From a virus, in the IMG/VR virus record IMGVR_UViG_3300005613_000291, positions 1 to 30,385 of that record: a DNA stretch of 30,385 bases. One strand, given 5' to 3'. Below are positions 1-6,626 of this stretch, piece after piece. A program made the position numbers and the translations under genes. The stretch's first letter is position 1. Each line of letters opens with the position of its first letter. The notes under the pieces are model-generated. The model did no database searches. It had not been told where the DNA came from and saw nothing but the letters and a program-made list of their open reading frames with translations.

Positions 1-372
1 TGGTAGTATAGAGGTATAGAGGTATAAGAGTATAAAGGATAATGTAAGGTATGAGGGTATGGTAGGTATGAGGTATGGTAGTATAGAGGTATAGAGGTAT
101 AAGAGTATAAAGGATAATGTAAGGTATGAGGGTATGGTAGGTATGAGGTATGGTAGTATAGAGGTATAGAGGTATAAGAGTATAAAGGATAATGTAAGAT
201 GTTAATGTGGTGGGTGTGGGGTATGGCAGTATAGAGGTATAGAGGTATAAGAGTATAAAGGATAATGTAAGATGTTAATGTGGTGGGTGTGGGGTATGGC
301 AGTATAGGGGTATGTATAGGTATAATACAGTATGAGGGTATGAGGGTATAGGGGTATAAGGGTATATAGGTA
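1..372. repeat. Tandem array of 73-75 bp units, C-depleted
   Basis: Four head-to-tail units begin at 1, 76, 151 and 224. The first two are 75 bp and nearly identical; the next two are 73 bp and share a different 3' third. From 297 to about 372 the array decays into GGTAT/GAGGGTAT motifs. The + strand has a single C (position 227) in the first 299 bases, so the opposite strand is almost G-free. The array is cut by the window edge and probably continues leftward. No open frame of credible composition crosses it. A role as origin, packaging or recombination site, or spacer, is inference only. Confidence 0.9.
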
Positions 373-404
373 TTGACATATAATAGGTATAAGGGTAGTA
401 TAAT
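373..404 (+). promoter_or_regulatory. Possible sigma-70-type promoter for the left gene block
   Basis: A perfect TTGACA lies at 373-378. The best -10 choices are TAGTAT at 396-401 (17-bp spacer) or TATAAT at 399-404 (20-bp spacer, longer than usual). It sits between the repeat array and the first small gene, which is where a promoter for the rightward block would be expected. In DNA this AT-rich such matches occur by chance, so the call is weak. Confidence 0.3.
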
Positions 405-548
405 ATGATTAGTCTAGGGGGAATGTATAGGGTAGGATAAAAATGTAAAAAAAATGTATAGATGTATAAATATGTATTGATATAATGTGGTAAAGGTGTA
501 TAATAAGTATAGGGGATGATAAAAACAATTAGCATAAGGGGTAAGGCA

Positions 549-707
549 ATGTTTATTATAGATAAAGGTAAAGTGAAAAATATTGACATAGATGATCTTA
601 AGGAAGAAAATAAGAGATTATATGAAAACCTTAAGAAGAAAGCTCAGTTTAATGGAGGTAGGATTGCCACTTATAACGAGATCATGAAGGGGAGGAAAAT
701 AAAATGA
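549..707 (+). CDS. Small hypothetical protein, charged and helical
   Basis: A 52-residue protein, rich in Lys and Glu, with a likely amphipathic helix through IDDLKEENKRLYENLKKKA. The frame is open from an earlier ATG at 516, but that start has its G-rich stretch pressed against it. The ATG at 549 follows AAGGGGTAAGGC at proper spacing, so I chose it. The stop overlaps the next start (ATGA), which suggests translational coupling. Function not recognised. Confidence 0.6.
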   Translation: MFIIDKGKVKNIDIDDLKEENKRLYENLKKKAQFNGGRIATYNEIMKGRKIK

Positions 708-877
708 TATATAAGATAATATTAATATTAGCATTATGTGGTATATTCAGGAGTAAAGCCCTTTTCCCTAGTATGGGTAAGGGTAAGGGATCAACAAAAA
801 GTACTAAAGGTAAAAAAGCCTTTTTTGTAGCCGATCTGAGTAGGGGTAAAAAGCATACTGATTATACTCATGGGTAA
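704..877 (+). CDS. Small protein with hydrophobic N-terminus and Gly/Lys-rich centre
   Basis: A 57-residue protein. The ATG overlaps the upstream stop (ATGA), preceded by GGGGAGG at 689-695. Residues 1-14 are hydrophobic (MIYKIILILALCGI) and could be a signal or membrane anchor. Residues 25-38 are a Gly/Lys/Ser-rich linker, followed by a basic tail. The hydrophobic stretch is short for a full transmembrane helix. Function unknown; the call as a gene rests on start coupling and ribosome binding site. Confidence 0.55.
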   Translation: MIYKIILILALCGIFRSKALFPSMGKGKGSTKSTKGKKAFFVADLSRGKKHTDYTHG

Positions 878-905
878 TGAGTATGCACTAATAAGAGGTA
901 ATATT

Positions 906-1139
906 ATGTATAATTTACATTTAAGCCGATTAGAACTAAGTATATGTAATCAATTACATATTAATACAGTAAATTATGATTTAAGTGATAAGGCTCATTA
1001 TATTTTAGATCAATTGAGTACATATAAACGTATAGTGAAACACTTAAATATCATTGATATGCTTAAACAATTATATATATATGATAGTCGATTACACTAT
1101 GCCTTGACATATACAGATGTTAAGACATACGTATTATAA
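906..1139 (+). CDS. Hypothetical protein
   Basis: A 77-residue protein, His/Tyr/Leu-rich and probably all-helical. The frame opens at 870, but that ATG lacks a ribosome binding site and lies inside the upstream gene. The internal ATG at 906 is preceded by AAGAGGTAATATT, a good Shine-Dalgarno, so I prefer it. A stem-loop terminator begins four bases after the stop. No family recognised. Confidence 0.55.
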   Translation: MYNLHLSRLELSICNQLHINTVNYDLSDKAHYILDQLSTYKRIVKHLNIIDMLKQLYIYDSRLHYALTYTDVKTYVL

Positions 1140-1142
1140 ACG

Positions 1143-1194
1143 AAAATATCCCTTATAGGGTAGGTATAGGTAATAAGCTATAAGGGGTATTTTT
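1143..1194 (+). terminator. Intrinsic terminator
   Basis: A 16-bp stem pairs 1143-1158 (AAAATATCCCTTATAG) with 1178-1193 (CTATAAGGGGTATTTT), allowing one G-U pair, around a 19-base loop. It ends in a short T run. It sits between two same-strand genes. Partial termination or attenuation between the first and second groups of small genes is plausible. The near-symmetric A/T ends mean it could act in both directions. Confidence 0.6.
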
Positions 1195-1220
1195 ATAACC
1201 AATAAGGGGGATATTATTAT

Positions 1221-1487
1221 ATGAAAAGTGCTGTAAAGGCTAAGATAGAAGTACTTATGAAGTATTTTAACTTTGTAAGTAGGGAATGGGTAGATGTGAT
1301 AAATGACAATCAGTTTTTTTATTTGGGTAAGTACTATCTTGTATATGAGCAAGTGCAGGCTGAAAAGTATTATAAAAGGGCAATATGCTTACCTAAAACA
1401 TTATTTAAAAAACAGGTACTTATCACGTTATATTTTATAGATAAAGTACAGTATGAGGACAAAATCTATTATGTATATGCTCAGTAG
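1221..1487 (+). CDS. Small phage orphan (88 aa)
   Basis: An 88-residue protein with a good ribosome binding site (AAGGGGGATATTATT before ATG). The pattern of residues 7-50, a helix ending in YFNF followed by FFYLGKYYLVYEQVQAEKYY, resembles a widespread small phage family in which a short helix precedes a xEYLVxTDEEAxxAA segment. This is memory-based and weak. The next gene may be a diverged duplicate. It starts just after the terminator at 1143-1194. Confidence 0.6.
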   Translation: MKSAVKAKIEVLMKYFNFVSREWVDVINDNQFFYLGKYYLVYEQVQAEKYYKRAICLPKTLFKKQVLITLYFIDKVQYEDKIYYVYAQ

Positions 1488-1495
1488 GGGGAAAT

Positions 1496-1762
1496 ATGAA
1501 AAGGATTGATACATGTAAAAAACAGGCACTAAGTAAGTTTTTAAATGTACCCTTAAGTAATATACAAACATATACTACTTGTTTATATTACTATAATAGT
1601 GTATTTTTTGGTATTTTAACTTTAGGGGAATACTATAAAGATATAGACGACTATAAGGGAATTATATTTAAGGATGTACTGTACAATAATAGACAGTACT
1701 TTATATACGTATTTAAGGCAATAAACAATTACCTACAAGGAAAAGGGGATTTAAGAACATGA
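1496..1762 (+). CDS. Small phage orphan, possible relative of upstream gene
   Basis: An 88-residue protein, eight bases downstream of the previous stop with GTAGGGGGAAAT before the ATG. It shares with its neighbour the same length, an N-terminal K-x5-K(F/Y)xN helix, an FF-x2-6-LGxYY element and aromatic-rich strands. The two may be an old tandem duplication. The stop overlaps the next ATG (ATGA at 1759). Function unknown. Confidence 0.6.
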   Translation: MKRIDTCKKQALSKFLNVPLSNIQTYTTCLYYYNSVFFGILTLGEYYKDIDDYKGIIFKDVLYNNRQYFIYVFKAINNYLQGKGDLRT

Positions 1763-2007
1763 TATACATTAATGGTAAGGGGTGTAAAAAGGGAGAGTGT
1801 TATTTTATTGAAAATAATGTTTTTTCTTTACATCAAAATATTGCTATAAGAGTCACAAAGATTAATGTGAAAAATGGCAATACCTACTTTTATGGAGATG
1901 AAATTGACATAAAAACGGTATGTATATTGTATAATCAAAAACTTAAAAAAGAGAGCCGCATTAAATTAGATATTTATGGGGAGGTAATAAAAGACAATGG
2001 TATATAA
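1759..2007 (+). CDS. Hypothetical protein, probably all-beta
   Basis: An 82-residue protein translationally coupled by ATGA to the gene before, with AAAAGGGG upstream. Alternating hydrophobic strands and several Gly turns (YINGKGCKKGECYFIENN, ITKINVKNGNTYFYGDE-type pattern) suggest a small beta fold. It overlaps the start of the GP88-like gene by 11 bases. No family recognised. Confidence 0.55.
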   Translation: MIYINGKGCKKGECYFIENNVFSLHQNIAIRVTKINVKNGNTYFYGDEIDIKTVCILYNQKLKKESRIKLDIYGEVIKDNGI

Positions 2008-2632
2008 TCAGCATATTGGCATGTATACAATTGATAGACCGATGAATACCTGCATCTTTGCTTCTAATTTTTGTAGACGAACATGCTATAATAACAAGCT
2101 TTATAAATCTATGTTTAGGGAAACAATGCTACAGAGGGATAAATATAATGCCTTATTTTGGGATAACCTTGACGGTCCATACTTATACTTATTATTGAAA
2201 AATAAACGTATAAGAGGTAAAAGGGTCAGATTTTGTACTAGAGGTGAACCAATTACTTGCTATGATGATATACTTAAAATTGAGGATATACTGAGGTATA
2301 ATCCTAATACTCTTTTTTGGTTACCAACAAGGGCTCATAATAGGAAAGAGTATAAAAAGTTTATTGAGGATATATTGTTTCAGTATGATAATATAAGGAT
2401 ACAGGCCAGTATTGATATTGAAACTAATAAGGATCATATAGAGGTATTAAAGAAAGATAGATGGTCCACCATGTTTTATGGCGATAATGACGATATACAA
2501 GGGAGGGTATTATGCCCAAAAACATGGCTTTATAATAGGGTCACTAAGTATCATGGTTACTGTAGGGAGTGTAGTATATGCTTTAATAATGATATGAAGA
2601 GGCCTGTACATTTACATTTAAGACAACACTAA
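1997..2632 (+). CDS. GP88-family-like cysteine-rich phage protein
   Basis: A 211-residue protein starting after a strong GGGGAGG. The N-terminal cysteine cluster (C19, C26, C30 in CIFASNFCRRTCYNNKLYKS), a Phe-Cys-x-Arg-Gly-Glu-Pro motif near residue 74, a central alpha/beta region, and a C-terminal YCRECSIC cluster match the layout of the phage GP88 family (Pfam Gene product 88). In that family cysteines near the N-terminus precede a barrel-like domain. A metal or Fe-S site is inferred from the cysteines. The biochemical role of the family is not established to my knowledge. It is the best conserved gene of the left block. Confidence 0.7.
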   Translation: MVYNQHIGMYTIDRPMNTCIFASNFCRRTCYNNKLYKSMFRETMLQRDKYNALFWDNLDGPYLYLLLKNKRIRGKRVRFCTRGEPITCYDDILKIEDILRYNPNTLFWLPTRAHNRKEYKKFIEDILFQYDNIRIQASIDIETNKDHIEVLKKDRWSTMFYGDNDDIQGRVLCPKTWLYNRVTKYHGYCRECSICFNNDMKRPVHLHLRQH

Positions 2633-2646
2633 TGAGGTATTAAACC

Positions 2647-2865
2647 ATGACAATATTGACGTTTAAGCATTTATTATCTGTCTTAATTTTAACGATAGAT
2701 AAGGAAGATTGGATCGATTTACAGGTAACCAAAATGCATGGTATTCTATCAATATTATATGCTATTTTAAATGATACAGATATAAGTGATAAACTAAAGT
2801 ATAATGCAGATTTACTGCAATTGTATTTTATTCTACAAAAAATAATTGGTAAAGTAGATCAATAA
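2647..2865 (+). CDS. Hypothetical helical protein
   Basis: A 72-residue protein, Leu/Ile-rich and likely two or three helices (residues 3-16, 31-40, 46-68). ATGAGGTATTAAACC before the start gives a modest ribosome binding site that overlaps the region after the GP88-like stop. No transmembrane segment is clear because charged residues interrupt the helices. Function unknown. Confidence 0.5.
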   Translation: MTILTFKHLLSVLILTIDKEDWIDLQVTKMHGILSILYAILNDTDISDKLKYNADLLQLYFILQKIIGKVDQ

Positions 2866-2891
2866 TAGATTTAAGGGAGGTAATGATTATT

Positions 2892-3080
2892 ATGATACAA
2901 GTTGCATATAAGAGTAAGAAAGAGTTAAAAGAGTGTAAAGGTAAAAGATTGGTATATATGGAAACATCTCTTTTCGGTCCTGAGTATCTTAGTACTGGTT
3001 CTTTTTGTGTTACTAATACGAAAAGAACATATTTTGCAAGGATTACCATGAAAAATGATTTAATCAATAAAGTAGAATAA
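2892..3080 (+). CDS. Hypothetical protein
   Basis: A 62-residue basic protein. The frame contains an ATG at 2883, but GGGAGG at 2875-2880 is too close to it. The ATG at 2892 has normal spacing and was chosen. The sequence has a central GPEYLSTGSFCVTNTKRTYFARI segment that looks like beta strands. Not recognised. Confidence 0.55.
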   Translation: MIQVAYKSKKELKECKGKRLVYMETSLFGPEYLSTGSFCVTNTKRTYFARITMKNDLINKVE

Positions 3081-3104
3081 TAAGAGATAAGAGGTAAATA
3101 GATT

Positions 3105-3293
3105 ATGAAACAAAGATTAATTATTGATAATGTGGATTTTGATTTATTAGAAAAACAACGAAAGATATTAAACAAGGCTTTTTATACTGGTAACGTCCAA
3201 CAGGCTAAACCTTTAAAAGCCTTAAGAGGTATATTAAACATGCTAGATAGTTGGAGTGATAACCGATTTTATGAAAAGGATGGGGGAAAATAG
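3105..3293 (+). CDS. Hypothetical protein
   Basis: A 62-residue protein with AAGAGGT upstream. It is predicted helical, with a run of Leu/Lys/Arg (LLEKQRKILNKAF) and a C-terminal LRGILNMLDSWSD helix. The pattern resembles small phage proteins of unknown role that carry an EKQRxxL...LxGLLNLLDxW motif. The next gene starts three bases after its stop, so the two are co-translated. Confidence 0.55.
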   Translation: MKQRLIIDNVDFDLLEKQRKILNKAFYTGNVQQAKPLKALRGILNMLDSWSDNRFYEKDGGK

Positions 3294-3296
3294 ATT

Positions 3297-3518
3297 ATGA
3301 GTAGTTATGATATACATGATATTACAGATAAGATTATTGATTTTGAGGCCGGTGAATTATCCCATAGTGAAATTATTAACTTATTCTCTACACTCATTAA
3401 GACTCACGTATTATTTCAATTGCAAGGGTATTACCAGAGATATGCAAGGGATTTATTACTAGGTGGGTATATTAACAGGCAAGGAGATATATTGAAATAT
3501 GAAAATGAAGACGATTAA
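3297..3518 (+). CDS. Small phage orphan with Asp/Glu-rich helix start
   Basis: A 73-residue protein after GGGGGAAAATAGATT. The segment ITDKIIDFEAGELSHSEII, then LFSTLIKTHVLFQLQGYYQRYARDLL, matches a pattern familiar from many phage genomes: an acidic FExGELs.eEiv.LFq.Li.tG.vwqLQG.Y.R.A..Li..G...., usually 60-75 residues. That recurring family has no assigned function that I know of. The last 20 bases overlap the next gene. Confidence 0.65.
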   Translation: MSSYDIHDITDKIIDFEAGELSHSEIINLFSTLIKTHVLFQLQGYYQRYARDLLLGGYINRQGDILKYENEDD

Positions 3519-3756
3519 AAGCATTATTTGTACCATTTTTATATTATCGCTATTAGTATTATTTTTTATAAGTATAAGTACTATACCCATAACTAAACAT
3601 AGGGAGGTAAAGCTAAAAGGTAATAATAATGGTAGTATTATTTGTATGGCTAAGGTAAGAAGACGTAAAAGGATAAGACGTAAAAAGAGGAGTAGGAAAA
3701 AACGTCTTAATAATCTTAAAAGGGCACGATCTAAGAATAAGAAATATAAATCATAA
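3499..3756 (+). CDS. Single-span membrane protein with extreme Arg/Lys tail
   Basis: An 85-residue protein. Residues about 7-27 (IICTIFILSLLVLFFISIS) form one clear membrane segment. Residues 52-85 are almost entirely Arg/Lys with Ser/Asn (KVRRRKRIRRKKRSRKKR and onward), a strongly cationic tail suited to binding nucleic acid or phospholipid. The start overlaps the upstream gene by 20 bases. An internal ATG before the basic segment would give a soluble 36-residue basic peptide, so two products are possible. Function unknown. Confidence 0.55.
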   Translation: MKMKTIKSIICTIFILSLLVLFFISISTIPITKHREVKLKGNNNGSIICMAKVRRRKRIRRKKRSRKKRLNNLKRARSKNKKYKS

Positions 3757-3769
3757 GGAGATAAAAATT

Positions 3770-4345
3770 ATGGGCACTAGGGGTATTTATGGATATCATA
3801 AAAATGGCATTGACAAGCTTACATATAATCATTTTGACTCTTATCCTTCAGTTTTAGGTAAAGGTATAATTGATTATGTACGTAAATATACAGATGGGGA
3901 GATAGATAAGGCATTCAATAAAATTATTATGGTAAAGCATAATATAAAACCGACAAAAAAGATGATTAGTAATTGTAAAGATTATACCGATTTAGGTGTA
4001 AGTAACCAAAGCATTAATGATATTTACTGTTTATTACGTAATAGTCAGGGGGATTTAAATCCTTACCATAAAGGGCTTTTATATATGATAGACAGTAAGG
4101 ATTTTATTAAAGATAGTTTATTTTGTGAATGGGGATATATTATAAACTTAGATACCCATAAACTTGAAATTTATAGAGGTTTTAATAAAACAAGGAGTAT
4201 AAATAGGTATTGTGGAAAGAGTACTAAACATCAAGATGGGTATTACCCATGTAGCTTGATAAATGAGAGGTATTTACTTGATTATAGGTCAATGTCTAAC
4301 AGTGCTATTGATCAATTTACTAAACATTTAGAAGAGGTTTATTAA
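3770..4345 (+). CDS. MGTRG-type phage protein of unknown function
   Basis: A 191-residue protein after AAGGAGATAAAAATT. It begins MGTRGIYGYHKNGIDKLTYN and continues HFDSYPSVLGKGI. The M-x-T-R-G-x-x-G-F-x(4)G-x(4)TYNHxDSYPSxLG signature is shared by many phage proteins of about 190-250 residues. The conserved start right after Met is reminiscent of N-terminal-nucleophile-like folds, but here position 2 is Gly, so I do not claim such activity. The rest alternates strands and helices. The function of the family is not established to my knowledge. Confidence 0.7.
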   Translation: MGTRGIYGYHKNGIDKLTYNHFDSYPSVLGKGIIDYVRKYTDGEIDKAFNKIIMVKHNIKPTKKMISNCKDYTDLGVSNQSINDIYCLLRNSQGDLNPYHKGLLYMIDSKDFIKDSLFCEWGYIINLDTHKLEIYRGFNKTRSINRYCGKSTKHQDGYYPCSLINERYLLDYRSMSNSAIDQFTKHLEEVY

Positions 4346-4347
4346 TA

Positions 4348-4716
4348 ATGTTATTTACAACTAATTATACTGAACAGAAAGCTTTACATGATAAACAAAA
4401 GGCTGATGAATTGAAAAAACAAGCTAAGGTATTAGATAATAAGGCGAATGAATTCCTAATGCATCATATGCTGGAAAACAATACCATTAGTATTGAAGAT
4501 AAGAAGTATGGCAAAGTGACCTATGTCAAAGGTACTACATTATTTAGTATTGATAAAACATCCTTATTATTATTATTGGAAAAGTATATACCTAAGAAGA
4601 CTATTAACCTGTTAGTGAAAAAATGCACTAAGGTTAGTGCTAAAAATGCTTACATTAAGTATTTTAATGTTAATACAGGTAGTAACACTCATATAAAAGG
4701 AAAGGGGAAAAAATAA
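4348..4716 (+). CDS. Small phage protein, paralogue of the gene at 10296
   Basis: A 122-residue protein. Residues 10-40 form a Lys/Ala coiled helix. Residues about 51-63 read KKYGKVTYVKGTT, followed by a D-x-L-rich helix and ending YIKYFN near residue 109. The same order, a helical N-terminus with AKxLxxxA(D/N), then KYGxxxxVxGTT, D, L-rich helix and YIKY, occurs in the 116-residue product at 10296-10646. The two are therefore homologous despite very different base composition. Comparable small proteins are frequent in phages, often near recombination genes. No function is proven. Confidence 0.7.
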   Translation: MLFTTNYTEQKALHDKQKADELKKQAKVLDNKANEFLMHHMLENNTISIEDKKYGKVTYVKGTTLFSIDKTSLLLLLEKYIPKKTINLLVKKCTKVSAKNAYIKYFNVNTGSNTHIKGKGKK

Positions 4717-4721
4717 GCATT

Positions 4722-5024
4722 ATGGATAAAAAACAAGCAGTACAAGAGGTAAAGAAGTTAGTTAAAAAGGGGGATATAATTTATTGTATCTTGGATCATG
4801 TAAGTCAGTCAGGTATGATGCGTCATATCTCATTCTTTGTTATCAAAAAAAATACCCCTATAAGGCTTAACTGGTATATATCCCATATATTAGATTATAA
4901 ATTGACTAAAGAGAAAAGCCTAAAAGTTTCAGGGTGTGGTATGGATATGGGATTTAGTGTTGTTTATAATCTTAGCCAAGAATTGTTTAAAAACGGTTAC
5001 CATGTCAAGCACTCATGGTTATAA
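4722..5024 (+). CDS. HVS-SGM family small phage protein
   Basis: A 100-residue protein whose pattern VKKGDIIYCILDHVSQSGM, then RHISFFVI, then KVSGCGMDMGFSVVYNLS matches a family I have often seen in phage genomes and prophages (LLKPGDTVYTxLRHVSRSGMxRxIxxYxI ... VGGCGMDMGFxLVYxLSxxLF). The family is 90-140 residues long, and its function is not known to me. It is spaced five bases from the upstream gene and has AAAGGGGAAAAAATAAGCATT before the start. Confidence 0.75.
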   Translation: MDKKQAVQEVKKLVKKGDIIYCILDHVSQSGMMRHISFFVIKKNTPIRLNWYISHILDYKLTKEKSLKVSGCGMDMGFSVVYNLSQELFKNGYHVKHSWL

Positions 5025-5045
5025 TAAGAGGGGAGATAAGAACAT

Positions 5046-5477
5046 ATGATTAATCTTAAAGCTATAAAGCCTTATACCCGATTACACAGGGGATTTTCTA
5101 CAAAGCCTTATATCTATGTAAGAAGGTATAAAAGGAATGTATCACGTATAATTTTTAATTCCTACTTCTTAGCCTTAACAGATAACAGACAGGCTAAGTA
5201 TACACGTTTATTTATATCCGAACCTGATAAGGTACTTGCCTTTGATTTTCTTAGTAAAGGATTGCAATCTGATTTGAAATTGATTACTACTAATAATGAG
5301 AAATTTATTAGTGCTACTGCTATCTTAAAGGAAAACGTATGGATAAAAGATGATAGATATGAGGTATTTTTGATTGATAAGAGTAAAGAAGATGGTAAGC
5401 AATACCCTATTGATAAAAACTTACCATTAGCCCATATTAAAAAAGAGAATAGGTTATATATTATTGAGGTGAAATAA
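5046..5477 (+). CDS. Hypothetical protein, last gene of the left block
   Basis: A 143-residue basic protein with GAGGGGAGATAAGAACAT before the start. It has alternating strands in residues 15-60 (repeated Tyr/Arg) and a hydrophobic-polar C-terminal half ending RLYIIEVK. No motif recognised. It is followed 33 bases later by the strong terminator at 5511-5561, which marks the end of the transcription unit. Confidence 0.6.
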   Translation: MINLKAIKPYTRLHRGFSTKPYIYVRRYKRNVSRIIFNSYFLALTDNRQAKYTRLFISEPDKVLAFDFLSKGLQSDLKLITTNNEKFISATAILKENVWIKDDRYEVFLIDKSKEDGKQYPIDKNLPLAHIKKENRLYIIEVK

Positions 5478-5510
5478 TAATCTATTTTTAAGCCATTTAA
5501 GGCATATCTT

Positions 5511-5561
5511 AAGGCCTTATGTATTATTATTATTGAATTGTAATACATAAGGCCTTTTTTT
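5511..5561 (+). terminator. Strong intrinsic terminator ending the AT-rich gene block
   Basis: A perfect 16-bp inverted repeat, AAGGCCTTATGTATTA at 5511-5526 and TAATACATAAGGCCTT at 5541-5556, around a 14-base loop, is followed directly by a T run. It closes the left block just before the non-coding region. Confidence 0.9.
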
Positions 5562-5784
5562 ATGTCTATATCTTAGCCAGGTCCGGCCAGGTCCTTATAT
5601 TATCTCTTCATATAATCCTTATACAATACCAATATCATTGACATTACCCAACTATTCACCTCTTTTTTAACCTCAAATTTGACATATTTTGGCAGGTATG
5701 GTATAAAGCCTTATATTACCCTTACCAAAATATAGGTAATATTTTCATCTCATAAAAACTACACAAATAAACATTAAGTAAAAT

Positions 5785-5889
5785 ATAGACTAGATAGACT
5801 ATGTATTTTTTTACTTATGTATAATATTTAGTATAGTATAGATAGACTATATAGACTACACAATACTATAAATAGACTAAACAGACTAC
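5785..5889. repeat. Three paired AGACTA motifs (iteron-like)
   Basis: AGACTA occurs at 5787, 5796, 5844, 5853, 5874 and 5883. Each pair is separated by exactly 9 bp start to start, with each pair reading roughly ATAGACTA-N-A-(T/C)AGACTA(T/C). The constant 9-bp phase within pairs suggests a dimeric protein contacting two near-adjacent half sites. Initiator or repressor binding is inferred; the RHH protein encoded at 6458 is one candidate ligand. Confidence 0.75.
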
Positions 5890-5892
5890 ATG

Positions 5893-5946
5893 TATATTAG
5901 AATATGATAATATTATTATATAAGAATATTATTATATTAGAATATA
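5893..5946. repeat. AT-rich stretch with nested direct repeats
   Basis: Two nested 12-bp direct repeats: ATATTAGAATAT at 5894-5905 and 5934-5945, and AATATTATTATA at 5909-5920 and 5925-5936. The stretch has almost no G or C. It lies next to the AGACTA pairs and would melt easily, as a DNA unwinding element would. Function inferred from position. Confidence 0.6.
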
Positions 5947-6230
5947 GGCAAAAAGGAGGCCATAAAGTGGGGGGGACAAATTTTGCAGCAAAACCCTAAA
6001 CCTCAATATCAAACTTCACAAGTAGCCAGCCTTTTTGGTTTTTACCTCAGATTTCACAGGGGGAAAAACACTTATTTTTCACACCCGGTAGCCACATAAC
6101 CACCACATGAGGGTGCTGTACAGCCCGTATAATATATAAAATATTTACAGAAAGGCTTACCTCTAAATAAGGGTAATAGTTACAGGGGGTTTTCCATGTG
6201 ATTGTCTGTGGTAGGGGTACGTATAAGGTT

Positions 6231-6424
6231 AGGGGGTGGTCGATTTTTTAGGGGGGGGGGTGGTCGCGTTTTATCACATAAGGAAACCGGCTGTGGTGCT
6301 CATCTTAGGGGGAGTGTTTAGTAATTTTAAAAAAAAATCACATAGGGGATTGACATACATGTATAATGATGTATAATGGTCTCAATACACGCCCTCAAGC
6401 CCACAAGAGGGGGGGGGTGGTCCG
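6231..6424 (+). repeat. Three G-run / TGGTC repeats
   Basis: A G run followed by TGGTC and then G or CG occurs at 6232-6242 (5 G), 6251-6266 (10 G) and 6409-6424 (9 G). The first and third continue into CGATT. The G runs could slip during replication or sequencing, or form quadruplex-type structures. The third copy lies in the leader of the RHH/sigma/polymerase operon, between promoter and first gene. Confidence 0.7.
6350..6377 (+). promoter_or_regulatory. Consensus sigma-70 promoter of the polymerase operon
   Basis: TTGACA at 6350-6355 and TATAAT at 6372-6377 are both perfect hexamers with a 16-bp spacer. Transcription would start near 6384, giving a leader of about 75 bases that includes the third G-run repeat before the RHH gene. 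A perfect consensus suggests early, strong transcription by host RNA polymerase. Confidence 0.8.
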
Positions 6425-6457
6425 ATTAAACCGTACTATTATTATTGGGAGTTTATT

Positions 6458-6625
6458 ATGGAAACTGAGTCTCGACGGTTCAACTTATTCCTGGATGACG
6501 GCCTATACTGGAGGCTGAAACGATATGTTACACGCCTGGCAGTTGACAGCCATGTACACATAAGTATGGCTGAGATTATCCGTATGGCTATCGTTGCTTT
6601 CCTGGATAAGGTAGGGGAGAAATAG
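6458..6625 (+). CDS. Ribbon-helix-helix DNA-binding protein (55 aa)
   Basis: A 55-residue protein preceded by GGGAGTTTATT. The layout is RHH-like: an N-terminal strand (RRFNLFLDD), a first helix (LYWRLKRYVTRLAVD), a turn with HISMAEII, and a second helix (IIRMAIVAFLDKVGEK). Such dimers bind paired short DNA sites. As first gene after the promoter it is probably an autoregulator or acts on the AGACTA pairs upstream (inference). The sigma-like gene follows after a single base. Confidence 0.75.
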   Translation: METESRRFNLFLDDGLYWRLKRYVTRLAVDSHVHISMAEIIRMAIVAFLDKVGEK

Positions 6626-6626
6626 T

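Larger units (their letters stand above)
5562..6457. other. Non-coding control region, candidate origin
   Basis: About 0.9 kb with no credible gene on either strand. It contains, in order: a short CCAGGTCC direct repeat (5577-5594); paired AGACTA motifs; an AT-rich direct-repeat stretch; C/A-rich unique sequence; a GCTGTACAGC palindrome near 6115-6125; three G-run/TGGTC repeats; and a consensus promoter. Short clustered repeats, an easily melted segment and G-rich repeats just upstream of polymerase genes are typical of phage origins. The origin call is inference. Confidence 0.6.

Noticed and set aside
1-372. CRISPR array
   Set aside because: Units are contiguous without unique spacers and no cas genes are near; the Cas4-like nuclease at 17141 sits in a recombination set.
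275-589. Minus-strand frame rich in Tyr/Pro/His/Thr across the repeat array
   Set aside because: Composition simply reflects the G-poor repeat strand, there is no ribosome binding site, and it overlaps a + strand gene with a good one.
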